Source: Bdellovibrionia bacterium (GTDB lineage Bacteria > Bdellovibrionota > Bdellovibrionia > Bdellovibrionales > JAGQZY01). From it: 64,000 bases of DNA. This document shows, in pieces, positions 7,635 to 15,351 of this stretch; within the stretch, counting starts at the first letter, position 1, and every line of letters starts with the position of its first letter. The translations under genes and the position numbers were made by a program. Location: the NCBI GenBank assembly GCA_030424715.1, contig JAUHWH010000002.1, forward strand, positions 397,080 through 461,079. The letters run 5' to 3'. The notes under the pieces were generated by a model that was not told where the DNA came from, made no database searches, and saw nothing but the letters and a program-made list of their open reading frames with translations.

Positions 7635-8921
7635 TCACCCCAACACCTCCACAAAAACACTCGTGCCCCACTGGCCAGAATCAATACGGAGAGCCCCCTT
7701 AATGGACTCCAGGTACTCCCTCGCGTTTAGAAGGCCGATGCCATTGCCACTTTTCTTAGTGGTGATTTCTTTCTGGCCGAGCACTTTCTTAAGCTTCTCA
7801 TTAATACCTGGCCCGTTGTCAGTCACTTTAACAACGATTTTATCACCCATTTTTTGAGACTCTAATAGCACCCGACCTTGCTTATCACCGATGGCCTCCA
7901 CCGCATTATTGATGATGTTAGACAGTGTGCTTCTGAACTTTGTGGGCTCTTTGATTTTATCAACCTCGTCCCACTGGATATTGTCCTGAAAGGCGATGCC
8001 TTTACTCAAGTGCTCGATCTTTTTTCTCATCCATAGCGACCTTAAACTTAGATCCTGGTCATTCAAATCACTCGTTTCATCGTCCTTGTATTTTTCTAAA
8101 ATCTCTTCACTGATGCGGCCAATGGAGTTAATAGAGTCATTGAGTAGCTCTTTACTCCCCTCCATAAGATTATTCTCATAAAGCATGATGGCTTTCATGG
8201 CTGAAAGGGGCGAACGAATATCATGGGCCACACGACGTACTTTTTTAGAAACCTCTTCATGTGTTTTTAAACCAGCGATTTCTTTGTTGCCCGCATGAAT
8301 TTGTGAAAGAAGAGACATGATGGACTCATAAATTGGAGCCAACTCACCGTCACCAATGTCGATTGCTGGAATATCTAACGGTTTTTTGGGGTCAATCCCT
8401 CGAACAAAATTCTCAATTCTCCCGAGCTGTGAAGTCAAGCGCATACCACCCATAAAAAGATAGAAAATCAGCATACCAGCAAGACTACAAATAATAAGTA
8501 CAGTAAAAAAGAAGCCACTTCCGCTGAACTTTGATTTTTTAAGGCAAACTCTCAAACGGCCTGCGAGATAATTTTGGTAATAGACATCTTTAAAGGCCTC
8601 ACTGCCATGGCACTTCATAGGGCTTGAGTTATTAGTATAAAGAGATTTTCCATCAAGACCAATCACCTCGACAGTGTCGGTCAAATCAATGAGTGTTGAG
8701 CCCATAATGGACTCATGGATAGAAGCAAAATCAAAAACTTTAACTGGAACTGAAAGCTTTCTAGAAAGCTCTGAAAGCCTGGCATCAACCGACTGCTGTT
8801 TCTCTACAGAAAGTCTGGAATACTCGCCCCATAAGACATAAATAATAAGGGCTGTAGCTAAAATAATCGACAGAGCAAAAAGTCTTGTCATCTTTTTTGT
8901 TGCACTATTTCCTATACCCAT
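7635..8921 (-). CDS. Membrane sensor histidine kinase
   Basis: 428 residues. Two membrane helices (about 13-31 and 136-157) enclose a periplasmic sensor region of roughly 105 residues with a Cys pair (C104, C126). Then come a HAMP-like linker and a dimerisation helix with the phospho-acceptor in RRVAHDIRSPLSAM (H233). The HATPase domain has the N box (NIINNAVEAIG), G1 (DNGPGI) and G2 (GNGIGL). It ends the six-gene operon, starting 3 bases after the GNAT gene. The NtrC-type regulator at the head of the operon is the natural partner. The periplasmic domain could read the peptide-binding protein encoded two genes upstream; that is inference. Confidence 0.9.
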   Translation of the reverse strand: MGIGNSATKKMTRLFALSIILATALIIYVLWGEYSRLSVEKQQSVDARLSELSRKLSVPVKVFDFASIHESIMGSTLIDLTDTVEVIGLDGKSLYTNNSSPMKCHGSEAFKDVYYQNYLAGRLRVCLKKSKFSGSGFFFTVLIICSLAGMLIFYLFMGGMRLTSQLGRIENFVRGIDPKKPLDIPAIDIGDGELAPIYESIMSLLSQIHAGNKEIAGLKTHEEVSKKVRRVAHDIRSPLSAMKAIMLYENNLMEGSKELLNDSINSIGRISEEILEKYKDDETSDLNDQDLSLRSLWMRKKIEHLSKGIAFQDNIQWDEVDKIKEPTKFRSTLSNIINNAVEAIGDKQGRVLLESQKMGDKIVVKVTDNGPGINEKLKKVLGQKEITTKKSGNGIGLLNAREYLESIKGALRIDSGQWGTSVFVEVLG

Positions 8922-8924
8922 AAT

Positions 8925-9638
8925 TTACAACCTCACAACATTTGTTCTTGCGACAACATCAAAGCCGCAAGCTGGCCCCGCATGTTTTTCTAAAATAGGG
9001 TTCGCAGTTCTAAAAACGATGGGCCGATCCACTTGTCGATTGATAAATGAAAGAAACTGTTTAGAAAAACCTTTACCTTGATGCTCTTTTTTTGTGCCAA
9101 GGTTCATTAAAAACCAATTCTCTTCAGATTTAAAAAGACTCCCACAACAAACAGGCTCACCCTTGTGAAGGGCCACAAGAAACTGACTTTCCATTTTCTC
9201 AGCGATGTTGGCCATGCGAATGCCAAAGCTGCTGGCAGCAGCATCGTCCAAAGAAAATGCACTTTTCATCACTTCTAAAAAAGGGAGCTCTACCAAATTA
9301 TCAGAAGATAAGAACTCAAGAGACGGCTCTGACGGGCTTTGAGATTTTGAGCCTCCTATCATGTAAACTTCTGATAGGGCCACTTCAGAAGTTGACCCCG
9401 AGGCTATCTCACGCCAGTGACCAAGACAGCCCACTTCACTGTATTTTGCTCTAGCTTGCTCACGGATTTCACTTGTCGCACTTTCCCCTTCAGCCCAACA
9501 AAAAACTTGATTGAGATTCGGGTGCTCTGGGTGTTTTCGATCAAAAGTGCATAGAGCACTATCACTTACCATGAAATACTCAAAAACCTTGGACCACAAC
9601 AGCCCCTCATCTTTTTGTATTCTCTGAAAAAGAGTCAT
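8925..9638 (-). CDS. GNAT-family N-acetyltransferase
   Basis: 237 residues. The C-terminal half is a GNAT fold: FLVALHKGEPVCCGSLF, then the acetyl-CoA loop LGTKKEHQGKGFSKQFL (motif A, Q-x-x-G-x-G like), then a late strand with ILEKHAGPACGFDVV. The N-terminal 110 residues are unlike common GNATs and may recognise the substrate. Start ATG overlaps the stop of the peptide-binding-protein gene (ATGA). Within this operon it may acetylate the small peptide or a regulator, but the substrate cannot be read from sequence. Confidence 0.78.
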   Translation of the reverse strand: MTLFQRIQKDEGLLWSKVFEYFMVSDSALCTFDRKHPEHPNLNQVFCWAEGESATSEIREQARAKYSEVGCLGHWREIASGSTSEVALSEVYMIGGSKSQSPSEPSLEFLSSDNLVELPFLEVMKSAFSLDDAAASSFGIRMANIAEKMESQFLVALHKGEPVCCGSLFKSEENWFLMNLGTKKEHQGKGFSKQFLSFINRQVDRPIVFRTANPILEKHAGPACGFDVVARTNVVRL

Positions 9639-11068
9639 CGCAGCTTCCTCGCATGGGCTAAGCTCATTTGATAAGGAGCTTGCATCACTCCCTGATTAAG
9701 GGTGATTTCCTTACTCATAGCAAAATGAACCACAGGTGAATAGACTGGCACATAATAAAACTGTTTATTCAGGTGGTCGGCCATTTTTTTAGAAACCTTA
9801 TGTTTCTCACTTACGTCTTCCACCTCGGCTAAGCGATCAAAAAGTTTTCCAGCCACAAGGTCTGATGGAGAACCCAGAGGAAAGGTGCTGGTCGGAATAA
9901 AATGCTCAAAAAATGAGAAGTCTGACTCACCCTCAATATATCCGTAGTAGACATCCACCTTATTTTTTGCCCATGCACCGGCCACATGAGAGAAATCCAC
10001 AATCTTTATCTGAGCATTAAGGCCTGAAGGCTTTTTACTCTCCAATGTTTTTTTAACACACTCCTCTTTACCCACATCTTTAGGAATCATAACCACTATT
10101 TTTTTATTAAGCGGACCAACTGACGTAGGAACTTGCATTGGAGTGTGCCCTGGATAACCTTTGGGAACAAAAGCTCTCTCATTCGACTGAGAAAGCTCAC
10201 AGGCTTTAGTTAAATTAGCTGACATTAGCCAATTGGCAAGACTCTTTCTTTGTTTAAGGTTATTTCTTCTTGCATTGATGAAAAAAGAAAAAGTTTTAGG
10301 AAAAAGAGTCTTATGAAGCTGAGCTTGCCCCATAATAGATGACAACTGTTCATTAGAGACCGTATACATGCTTAAATCATGAGCACGCCCCTTTTTAAAA
10401 AGATCGATGGCCTGCTCAAGATTGGCTTTTTTATAAATCACCTTATTAGCGTAAGACAGGTCTCCCGAAATAACTCGTTTAAGTTCAATTTTATCTTTTT
10501 TGACCTCTGTGACCATGTAAGGCCCAAGCCCCACTCGAACGCTCTTACCAGGAGTAATACTCATCCGTGGATCTGCTAAAAAATAGATCAACTTTGGGTT
10601 TTTATGGGAAAGAGTGATCCTCACTTTACCTTTAGAATCTTTTTGAATGGAAGCCCAACGAGTCTCACGGCTCTTGTTGGGATTATTTAGAATCCGGCCT
10701 AAACCAAACTTTTCTGCCAAATGCCCCTTCTGATCTTTAAGTGAGCGCTTTAAAGACTTCACAACAGCACTTGCTGTCAAAGATGCTCCATTATGAAAAC
10801 TCAAGCCATTTTTAATAGTGAGCTCATAAACAAAGCCCCCGTCCCCGACTTGGAACTGGCCCACCAAATCAGGGACTGGAACTGATTCGTTACCCACTTT
10901 AAACAGCCCACGGTGGACTTGCGCCACCAGGCTGTAAGTAATGGAATCATTGATACCGCTGATAGTTGACTTAAGGTTTGGCATGGACGGCACAGGCCGA
11001 ACATGCTCATAACCATAAGACTCAACACCCATCAGTAATATAAAAAGAATTGCTAAAAGTTTATTCAT
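9635..11068 (-). CDS. Family-5 (peptide/OppA-like) solute-binding protein
   Basis: 477 residues from ATG 11068 (GGAAAAGG just upstream). The signal peptide MNKLLAILFILLMGVESYG is followed by an SBP_bac_5-type body: an early SITYSLVAQVHRGL and FVYELTIKNGLSFHNGASLTASAVVKSLKRSL, the hallmark 'W.F.L...V.FHDG..ltA.DV..S' stretch. There is no lipobox Cys, so it should be periplasmic. It is shorter than OppA (about 540). No permease or ATPase genes accompany it, so a sensory rather than transport role is plausible. It sits between the small exported peptide and the acetyltransferase/kinase genes. Confidence 0.82.
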   Translation of the reverse strand: MNKLLAILFILLMGVESYGYEHVRPVPSMPNLKSTISGINDSITYSLVAQVHRGLFKVGNESVPVPDLVGQFQVGDGGFVYELTIKNGLSFHNGASLTASAVVKSLKRSLKDQKGHLAEKFGLGRILNNPNKSRETRWASIQKDSKGKVRITLSHKNPKLIYFLADPRMSITPGKSVRVGLGPYMVTEVKKDKIELKRVISGDLSYANKVIYKKANLEQAIDLFKKGRAHDLSMYTVSNEQLSSIMGQAQLHKTLFPKTFSFFINARRNNLKQRKSLANWLMSANLTKACELSQSNERAFVPKGYPGHTPMQVPTSVGPLNKKIVVMIPKDVGKEECVKKTLESKKPSGLNAQIKIVDFSHVAGAWAKNKVDVYYGYIEGESDFSFFEHFIPTSTFPLGSPSDLVAGKLFDRLAEVEDVSEKHKVSKKMADHLNKQFYYVPVYSPVVHFAMSKEITLNQGVMQAPYQMSLAHARKLR

Positions 11069-11081
11069 TGCACCTTTTCCT

Positions 11082-11471
11082 TCAAATAACAAAAATAACG
11101 GCTGAAATTGAAGTATCCACACGAAAAGCGTCTTCCTTCGTGTCTACTAATCCCTTAATCAAAGCTTCTGCATCAGAAGAGTTCGCCTTAAACTCGACAG
11201 GTGTATCTCCATGTCTTAGCATCTCAACTTCATCAAGAAGTCGTGCTCCATTAGAGTACAAACCATCAGGCAGTTGACTACCATTACCGCGCGCAATCTC
11301 TAATGCTGCTGCCAGCTCGGATTTTCCGTAACCAATTTCAATATCTCCAGCGCGAACAATGGCTGCTTCACTACCGATTTGTGGCAATACGGGTTCTGCC
11401 TGAACAATAGCGGGTGATAGCCCAAGTGCTGCAAACAAACTCATTGCTATTTTTTTCTCTTTCTTAGTCAT
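11082..11471 (-). CDS. Small exported peptide, candidate precursor for the HExxH enzyme
   Basis: 129 residues, start ATG with GGAGGGG 6 bases upstream. It opens with a basic head and a hydrophobic stretch ending IVQAE that looks like a signal or leader peptide. A low-complexity middle follows (SELAAALEIARGNGSQ, LYSNGARLLDEVEML), and it closes with a hydrophobic Ser/Val/Ile tail (SISAVIFVI). No known domain. It lies 13 bases after the HExxH gene and 13 bases before the peptide-binding-protein gene. I infer that it is the substrate of the HExxH enzyme or a pheromone precursor. It could instead be an unrelated periplasmic protein. Confidence 0.55.
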   Translation of the reverse strand: MTKKEKKIAMSLFAALGLSPAIVQAEPVLPQIGSEAAIVRAGDIEIGYGKSELAAALEIARGNGSQLPDGLYSNGARLLDEVEMLRHGDTPVEFKANSSDAEALIKGLVDTKEDAFRVDTSISAVIFVI

Positions 11472-11484
11472 AGTGGCCCCTCCT

Positions 11485-12324
11485 TTATGACACTTTTTTA
11501 TAAATCAATTGCAAGTCACGAACGACTTGATTTCCAACATCTGTAAATTCACAATTTTTCGTTAATTCTTTTAGAGTCGCTCCAAGCTTCTTGGCTTCAT
11601 CTTTTTTCTTTTCTTCAGAGTTGAAGACATATTTTTGATTCACCTGATAGTGAAAAGCTCGAAACAGACTCATGTATCCAAGAGCAATCGCCCCATGGAG
11701 TGATAAAATGGCTGGACGTTCACAGCCCTTAATTCCAGAATAAACTGGCTTCTTCGGATCACCTTTAATCATGGGATCAATGGCATTAAGAAGAAAAGTC
11801 AGTTGATGGGATGCCTCGTGAACATAATCAACGGCTGTCTCAAATCCAATTTCACCTTCATAGCGATCACAATACCAATAAAAAACAAAGCCCTTAGCCA
11901 GATTTGATGAAAACCCTGCTTTTTTATACTTCTCAGGACATCCCACCGGAATAAAGACTTTGGTTAGACTTGTAAGCAAATCAAACATCCATGGACACGT
12001 TTCTTTAACATGGCGAAGAGCTTCGTCATGCTGAGTCCTCGCACTGGATTCATTGATCCCGTGAGCAAGAAACATTTCTTCAGTCTGAACACCCAGACGG
12101 CCCAAAGGTAAATGACCTTCGGATAAACCATTACGAAGACTCTCTATCTTTTCTTGAGAGCATATTAGAATGGGCTCACCACTCTTTTGACTGCTAGGCC
12201 TTGTTGTTATCTCAGCACTTGGCACCAAGTGCTCTTTCTTATGAGAGCCAAGGGTATCAAGCTTTGCAATATGTTGGCTAAATAAATAGCTGCCTATTTT
12301 TACCGCTTCATTTCCTAAAATCAT
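11485..12324 (-). CDS. HExxH-type peptide hydroxylase-like protein
   Basis: 279 residues from ATG 12324, chosen for GGAGGGAAGC directly before it. No signal peptide. The core motif is VDYVHEASHQLTFLL (H169, E170, H173), followed 30 residues later by ERPAILSLHGAIALGYM (R203, H210). HE-x-x-HQ, then 'RP...LHG..A' is the pattern I recall for the TIGR04267 'HEXXH motif' family, which neighbours RiPP precursors and includes 2-oxoglutarate-dependent peptide beta-hydroxylases. The usual YxSPW box is reduced to VYSGIKG. A zinc protease is the alternative, but the downstream RP/LHG block argues for the peptide-modification family. It starts 10 bases after the response-regulator stop. Confidence 0.68.
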   Translation of the reverse strand: MILGNEAVKIGSYLFSQHIAKLDTLGSHKKEHLVPSAEITTRPSSQKSGEPILICSQEKIESLRNGLSEGHLPLGRLGVQTEEMFLAHGINESSARTQHDEALRHVKETCPWMFDLLTSLTKVFIPVGCPEKYKKAGFSSNLAKGFVFYWYCDRYEGEIGFETAVDYVHEASHQLTFLLNAIDPMIKGDPKKPVYSGIKGCERPAILSLHGAIALGYMSLFRAFHYQVNQKYVFNSEEKKKDEAKKLGATLKELTKNCEFTDVGNQVVRDLQLIYKKVS

Positions 12325-12334
12325 GCTTCCCTCC

Positions 12335-13822
12335 TCAAGCCATTTGCCCATTACTGGGGTTTGGTTTCACTAACTTCTTAAAATCAATTTTTAATCGCTT
12401 CACGGCCCGTTGTAGGTAGCTATAATTCACACCCATGGCATCAGCCGTTGTTCTAATAGAACTTTGCCCGTACTTTGGAAGCTCACGAATCAAGAAATCC
12501 CGCTCTAGGTTGTCGCGAATCTTTTCAATGTCTTCGAGGCTGTCAATTTGAAGCTCCTTCTCAATGACCTTTGTGGATTCACTTTTCATTTCTTCCTCGA
12601 TCATCTGAGCATCCAAGTGATCCATGCGTATCTCAATAGCCGGATGGCTGCCGAAACGCTCCATCAGATTCATAAGCTCGCGTACATTCCCCGGCCAAGA
12701 GTAGCTCACAAGAGTTTGAAATACCGAGTGCTTCATTGACTTCTCTTCAGACCAAAACTTCTTAATACCGGCCTCAATCAAAAGAGGAATATCATCTTTT
12801 CTATCTCTTAAAGCTGGAATGGCAAGAGGCACTACTTTTAACCTGTGGTATAAGTCCTCTCGGAACTTTCCATCTTCCACCGCTTTCTTTAAATCAACAT
12901 TGGTCGCAGCAATAACCCTGGTATCAATTGATATGGGCTTCTCTCCCCCTACTGGCTCCACTTCATTCTCTTGAAGAACTCGAAGGAGCTTGGCTTGAAG
13001 CTCTAGTGGCAACTCACCAATCTCATCTAAAAATAATGTTCCGCCACTAGCCTGAAGAAAGCGTCCTTCTTTTCTTTTGATTGCACCCGTGAATGATCCC
13101 TTCTCATGACCAAACATTTCACTTTCCATAAGTGTTGTACTCAAGGCACCCACATTGACGGCCACAAAAGACTTGTCTTTACGTTTTGAGTTTTTATGGA
13201 TCGCTCTAGCAATAAGTTCTTTACCTGTGCCGTTTTCACCTGTGATCAGCACTCGGCTATCACTATCAGCTAAAGACTCTATGCGTTTACAAATCTTAAA
13301 AAGAGCCTCGGACCGACCGACAAGACCATCACTGATGTTTGCAATAAACTGCTGCCTCTCGTTTTTCTGCTCAGAGCTTAACTCGTAAGGCCTAATATGT
13401 TTGTCATAACGATAGAAATAACTTTTCAAGGTTTTGACAAGCTCTGGTGGATTGAGCGGTTTATCAATAAAAGTCGTAATCCCAAGCTCCATGACTTTAA
13501 TAACTAGATCACGAGTCTTATCCCCTGACTGCATGACAATTTGAATCTGAGGATGACGCTTTAATATTGTTTGTGCGGCCTCCACACCATTGATCGGTTC
13601 AGACCCATCAGTGTTTTTCCTTTCACTGGATAGATCAAAATCCATCAGAACTACGGAATATACGTTAGGAAACTTATTGATCTCGGTAATAGCCTTTTCG
13701 CCACTATCTACCCAATCAAGGATAACGGAATTTTTCTCAAACTCATTTTTAATAATGAGATCAAGAGTCCGTTTTACCATTTCGTTGTCATCGACTAATA
13801 AAATTCTGTATGTCACGTTCAT
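12335..13822 (-). CDS. NtrC-type sigma-54-dependent response regulator
   Basis: 495 residues from ATG 13822 (GGTGAGG upstream); the longer frame to 13846 would overlap the predicted promoter. The receiver domain (about 5-125) has DD near the start and phospho-Asp in VVLMDFDLS (D61). The AAA domain (about 165-390) has Walker A GENGTGKE, the sigma-54 contact loop as GSFTGA, Walker B GGTLFLDEIGE and R-fingers in DLYHRL. The C-terminus is a Fis-like helix-turn-helix (RTTADAMGVNYSYLQRAVKRL). It heads the operon and probably activates its own sigma-54 promoter and that of the conjugation operon through the shared palindromes. Confidence 0.93.
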   Translation of the reverse strand: MNVTYRILLVDDNEMVKRTLDLIIKNEFEKNSVILDWVDSGEKAITEINKFPNVYSVVLMDFDLSSERKNTDGSEPINGVEAAQTILKRHPQIQIVMQSGDKTRDLVIKVMELGITTFIDKPLNPPELVKTLKSYFYRYDKHIRPYELSSEQKNERQQFIANISDGLVGRSEALFKICKRIESLADSDSRVLITGENGTGKELIARAIHKNSKRKDKSFVAVNVGALSTTLMESEMFGHEKGSFTGAIKRKEGRFLQASGGTLFLDEIGELPLELQAKLLRVLQENEVEPVGGEKPISIDTRVIAATNVDLKKAVEDGKFREDLYHRLKVVPLAIPALRDRKDDIPLLIEAGIKKFWSEEKSMKHSVFQTLVSYSWPGNVRELMNLMERFGSHPAIEIRMDHLDAQMIEEEMKSESTKVIEKELQIDSLEDIEKIRDNLERDFLIRELPKYGQSSIRTTADAMGVNYSYLQRAVKRLKIDFKKLVKPNPSNGQMA

Positions 13823-13841
13823 CACCTCACCAAGAGCATTG

Positions 13842-13858
13842 AGCAATCATCAGGCCAA
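13842..13858 (-). promoter_or_regulatory. Sigma-54 (-24/-12) promoter of the six-gene sensing operon
   Basis: The minus strand reads TTGGCCTGATGATTGCT. GG and GC are 10 bases apart and 11 of the 13 defined consensus positions match, including a perfect TTGC-T at -12. Transcription would begin near 13831, only about 9 bases before the ATG at 13822, giving a leader that is hardly more than the ribosome site. This short leader is a reason for caution. Confidence 0.62.
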
Positions 13859-13904
13859 GTCTGTGTTAATTATTTTTGATTTGAGCAGCGATGCGATTCT
13901 TTGA

Positions 13905-13922
13905 TGATTCAAGGATGAATCA
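13905..13922. promoter_or_regulatory. Palindromic activator site, proximal
   Basis: TGATTCAAGGATGAATCA: a 7-base inverted repeat with a 4-base centre. Its centre lies about 82 bases upstream of the predicted sigma-54 start. It matches the distal site in 16 of 18 positions. The likely ligand is the NtrC-type regulator encoded just downstream. Confidence 0.6.
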
Positions 13923-14004
13923 GAAAATGTTGTTGTTTGCGAGCAAGGCCCCGTAACTTGCTGAATATAAATATAAAATAAATTTGTTTAGTTCTCAATG
14001 GCAA

Positions 14005-14022
14005 TGATTCAAGTTTGAATCA
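14005..14022. promoter_or_regulatory. Palindromic activator site, distal
   Basis: TGATTCAAGTTTGAATCA: an 8-base inverted repeat with a GT centre, the best copy of the motif. It lies exactly 100 bases beyond the proximal site and about 182 bases from the predicted start. Pairs of such sites are usual for NtrC-like activators. The remaining intergenic DNA (13923-14448) is AT-rich and I see no convincing gene in it. Confidence 0.6.
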
Positions 14023-14180
14023 TTTTCGCAGGGGTAAAAAATGCAATTTTACAACCCACTGAAGCCAGGTCGTTTTTTGGAAAAATAGGTGATTTAAAAG
14101 TGAACCAATACGGATGTGACACTCATAAACTTTTTTCATAAGTGAAGTCTGCCTATCTGAATAATAAAACAAAGGATCGA

Positions 14181-14201
14181 TAAGTGATACTAGCTAGATC
14201 A
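14181..14201. repeat. Upstream element shared with the fibre promoter region, copy 1
   Basis: TAAGTGATACT, two variable bases (AG), then CTAGATCA. The same block recurs at 20118-20138 with GA in the centre (19 of 21 identical). Read on the minus strand the similarity extends about ten bases further. This copy lies about 360 bases upstream of the response-regulator gene. It may be an operator or the relic of a duplicated promoter region. Confidence 0.45.
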
Positions 14202-14448
14202 TTTGGCAAAAGGTTGTATTATCGTTTTTATAATCCATTACCTTTTAATTAGGGCTATCTTTTTAAATTAAATCAACTGATTTTATTAAAAAAGGCCTTG
14301 CGAACTTTTTTACCCCCTCCAAAGTTTGGCTTTATGCTAAAGCTTTTCCAGTCAGTATCGCGATAACTGTTTGCAGATATCAAGTTTGAACATATGAATA
14401 CTAATCATCAACTGGTAAGTTTCTCATAATACTTTCAAATAAATTGTT

Positions 14449-15333
14449 CTACTCCTCATTATCAGGCCTGAACTCAATTGTCTCGTAAGTTGAGTCACTG
14501 AGCTTTAAACGCCCTGCCGATATTGCCCAATCAAAATGTTCCTGTGACGAAGCAATAATTTTACCAACCTTAGCTCTAGATAAATGAACGGTATTGATAT
14601 ATCTAATATCCAGAGTCTCAATGCTGATAAACCCATTTTTATCTTTTGGAGCATAAAAAGTAGTATTTCCACCATCTTTCTGGGCATATCCAACTGAATT
14701 TGCAAAAACACATCCTCTAGTTGCTCGGTTATAGGTCTCAATTTCATCGGCAATCACAAAAACCCGAGTACCCTCAACTTGTCCGATTTTATCAGAGATG
14801 ACTGTTAGGTTTGTACTGCTTATTGATCCAACCTCTCTTGTGCGAACCAAGCTTCTTGTGGCATTGAACTCTTCAAGATACTCTACATCAGCAATCACTC
14901 CATTTCCTGAAATTTTATTTACTTCGGGTGCTGAAATATTGACACAATTACCAGATATTGCATATTTTATAGGAACATCACTTACCATACAGTTCGCTTG
15001 CTCATCGCACTGATAGCCTGGTCTGAACGTTTTTGTGTTAGCCAAGAATTTCTCAATTAATTCACGTCGTTCCTCACAAGAGCCAGCGAAAACAGGTGGG
15101 CGTACGCAAGATTTTGATTGTACATCAATATCTCCAACATCTTCAGGCTCAATAAGATCTAAAAGCTCATCATCTGTTATAGACTCTGTGTCCGAAGGAA
15201 TTGCCAGCCCACTTTGATCCTCTAACGATCCAGATTCTAAAAGTCCGAACCTAGCGTCAGAACAATTCTGAAAAGATAACATGACAGGCAACAAGCCAAG
15301 TACACATATAATAGCTTTAATCCAATTATTCAT
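14449..15333 (-). CDS. Lipoprotein encoded with the surface fibre
   Basis: 294 residues with a lipoprotein signal MNNWIKAIICVLGLLPVMLS-FQNC, so acylation at C24 is expected although Asn before the Cys is atypical. An acidic linker (SITDDELLDLIEPEDVGD) leads to a Cys-containing module (CVRPPVFAGSCEERR, then CDEQANC) and a long run of short repeated strands (about 130-290) resembling a right-handed beta-helix. The gene starts 18 bases after the fibre gene and is surely co-transcribed with it. It may anchor or assist the fibre. No family recognised. Confidence 0.7.
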   Translation of the reverse strand: MNNWIKAIICVLGLLPVMLSFQNCSDARFGLLESGSLEDQSGLAIPSDTESITDDELLDLIEPEDVGDIDVQSKSCVRPPVFAGSCEERRELIEKFLANTKTFRPGYQCDEQANCMVSDVPIKYAISGNCVNISAPEVNKISGNGVIADVEYLEEFNATRSLVRTREVGSISSTNLTVISDKIGQVEGTRVFVIADEIETYNRATRGCVFANSVGYAQKDGGNTTFYAPKDKNGFISIETLDIRYINTVHLSRAKVGKIIASSQEHFDWAISAGRLKLSDSTYETIEFRPDNEE

Positions 15334-15351
15334 AATCCCCCCAAATAGTAC

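Noticed and set aside
11485..12324. HExxH protein as a secreted zinc protease
   Set aside because: No signal peptide, and the block RPAILSLHG after the motif fits the peptide-modification family better. Kept as an alternative only.
14041..14088. 15-codon plus-strand frame after AGGGG, near the distal activator site
   Set aside because: The ribosome site is fair, but the frame is too short and there is no promoter or terminator to support a gene.
14020..14139. 39-codon minus-strand frame upstream of the response regulator
   Set aside because: No ribosome site, and composition does not differ from random AT-rich DNA.
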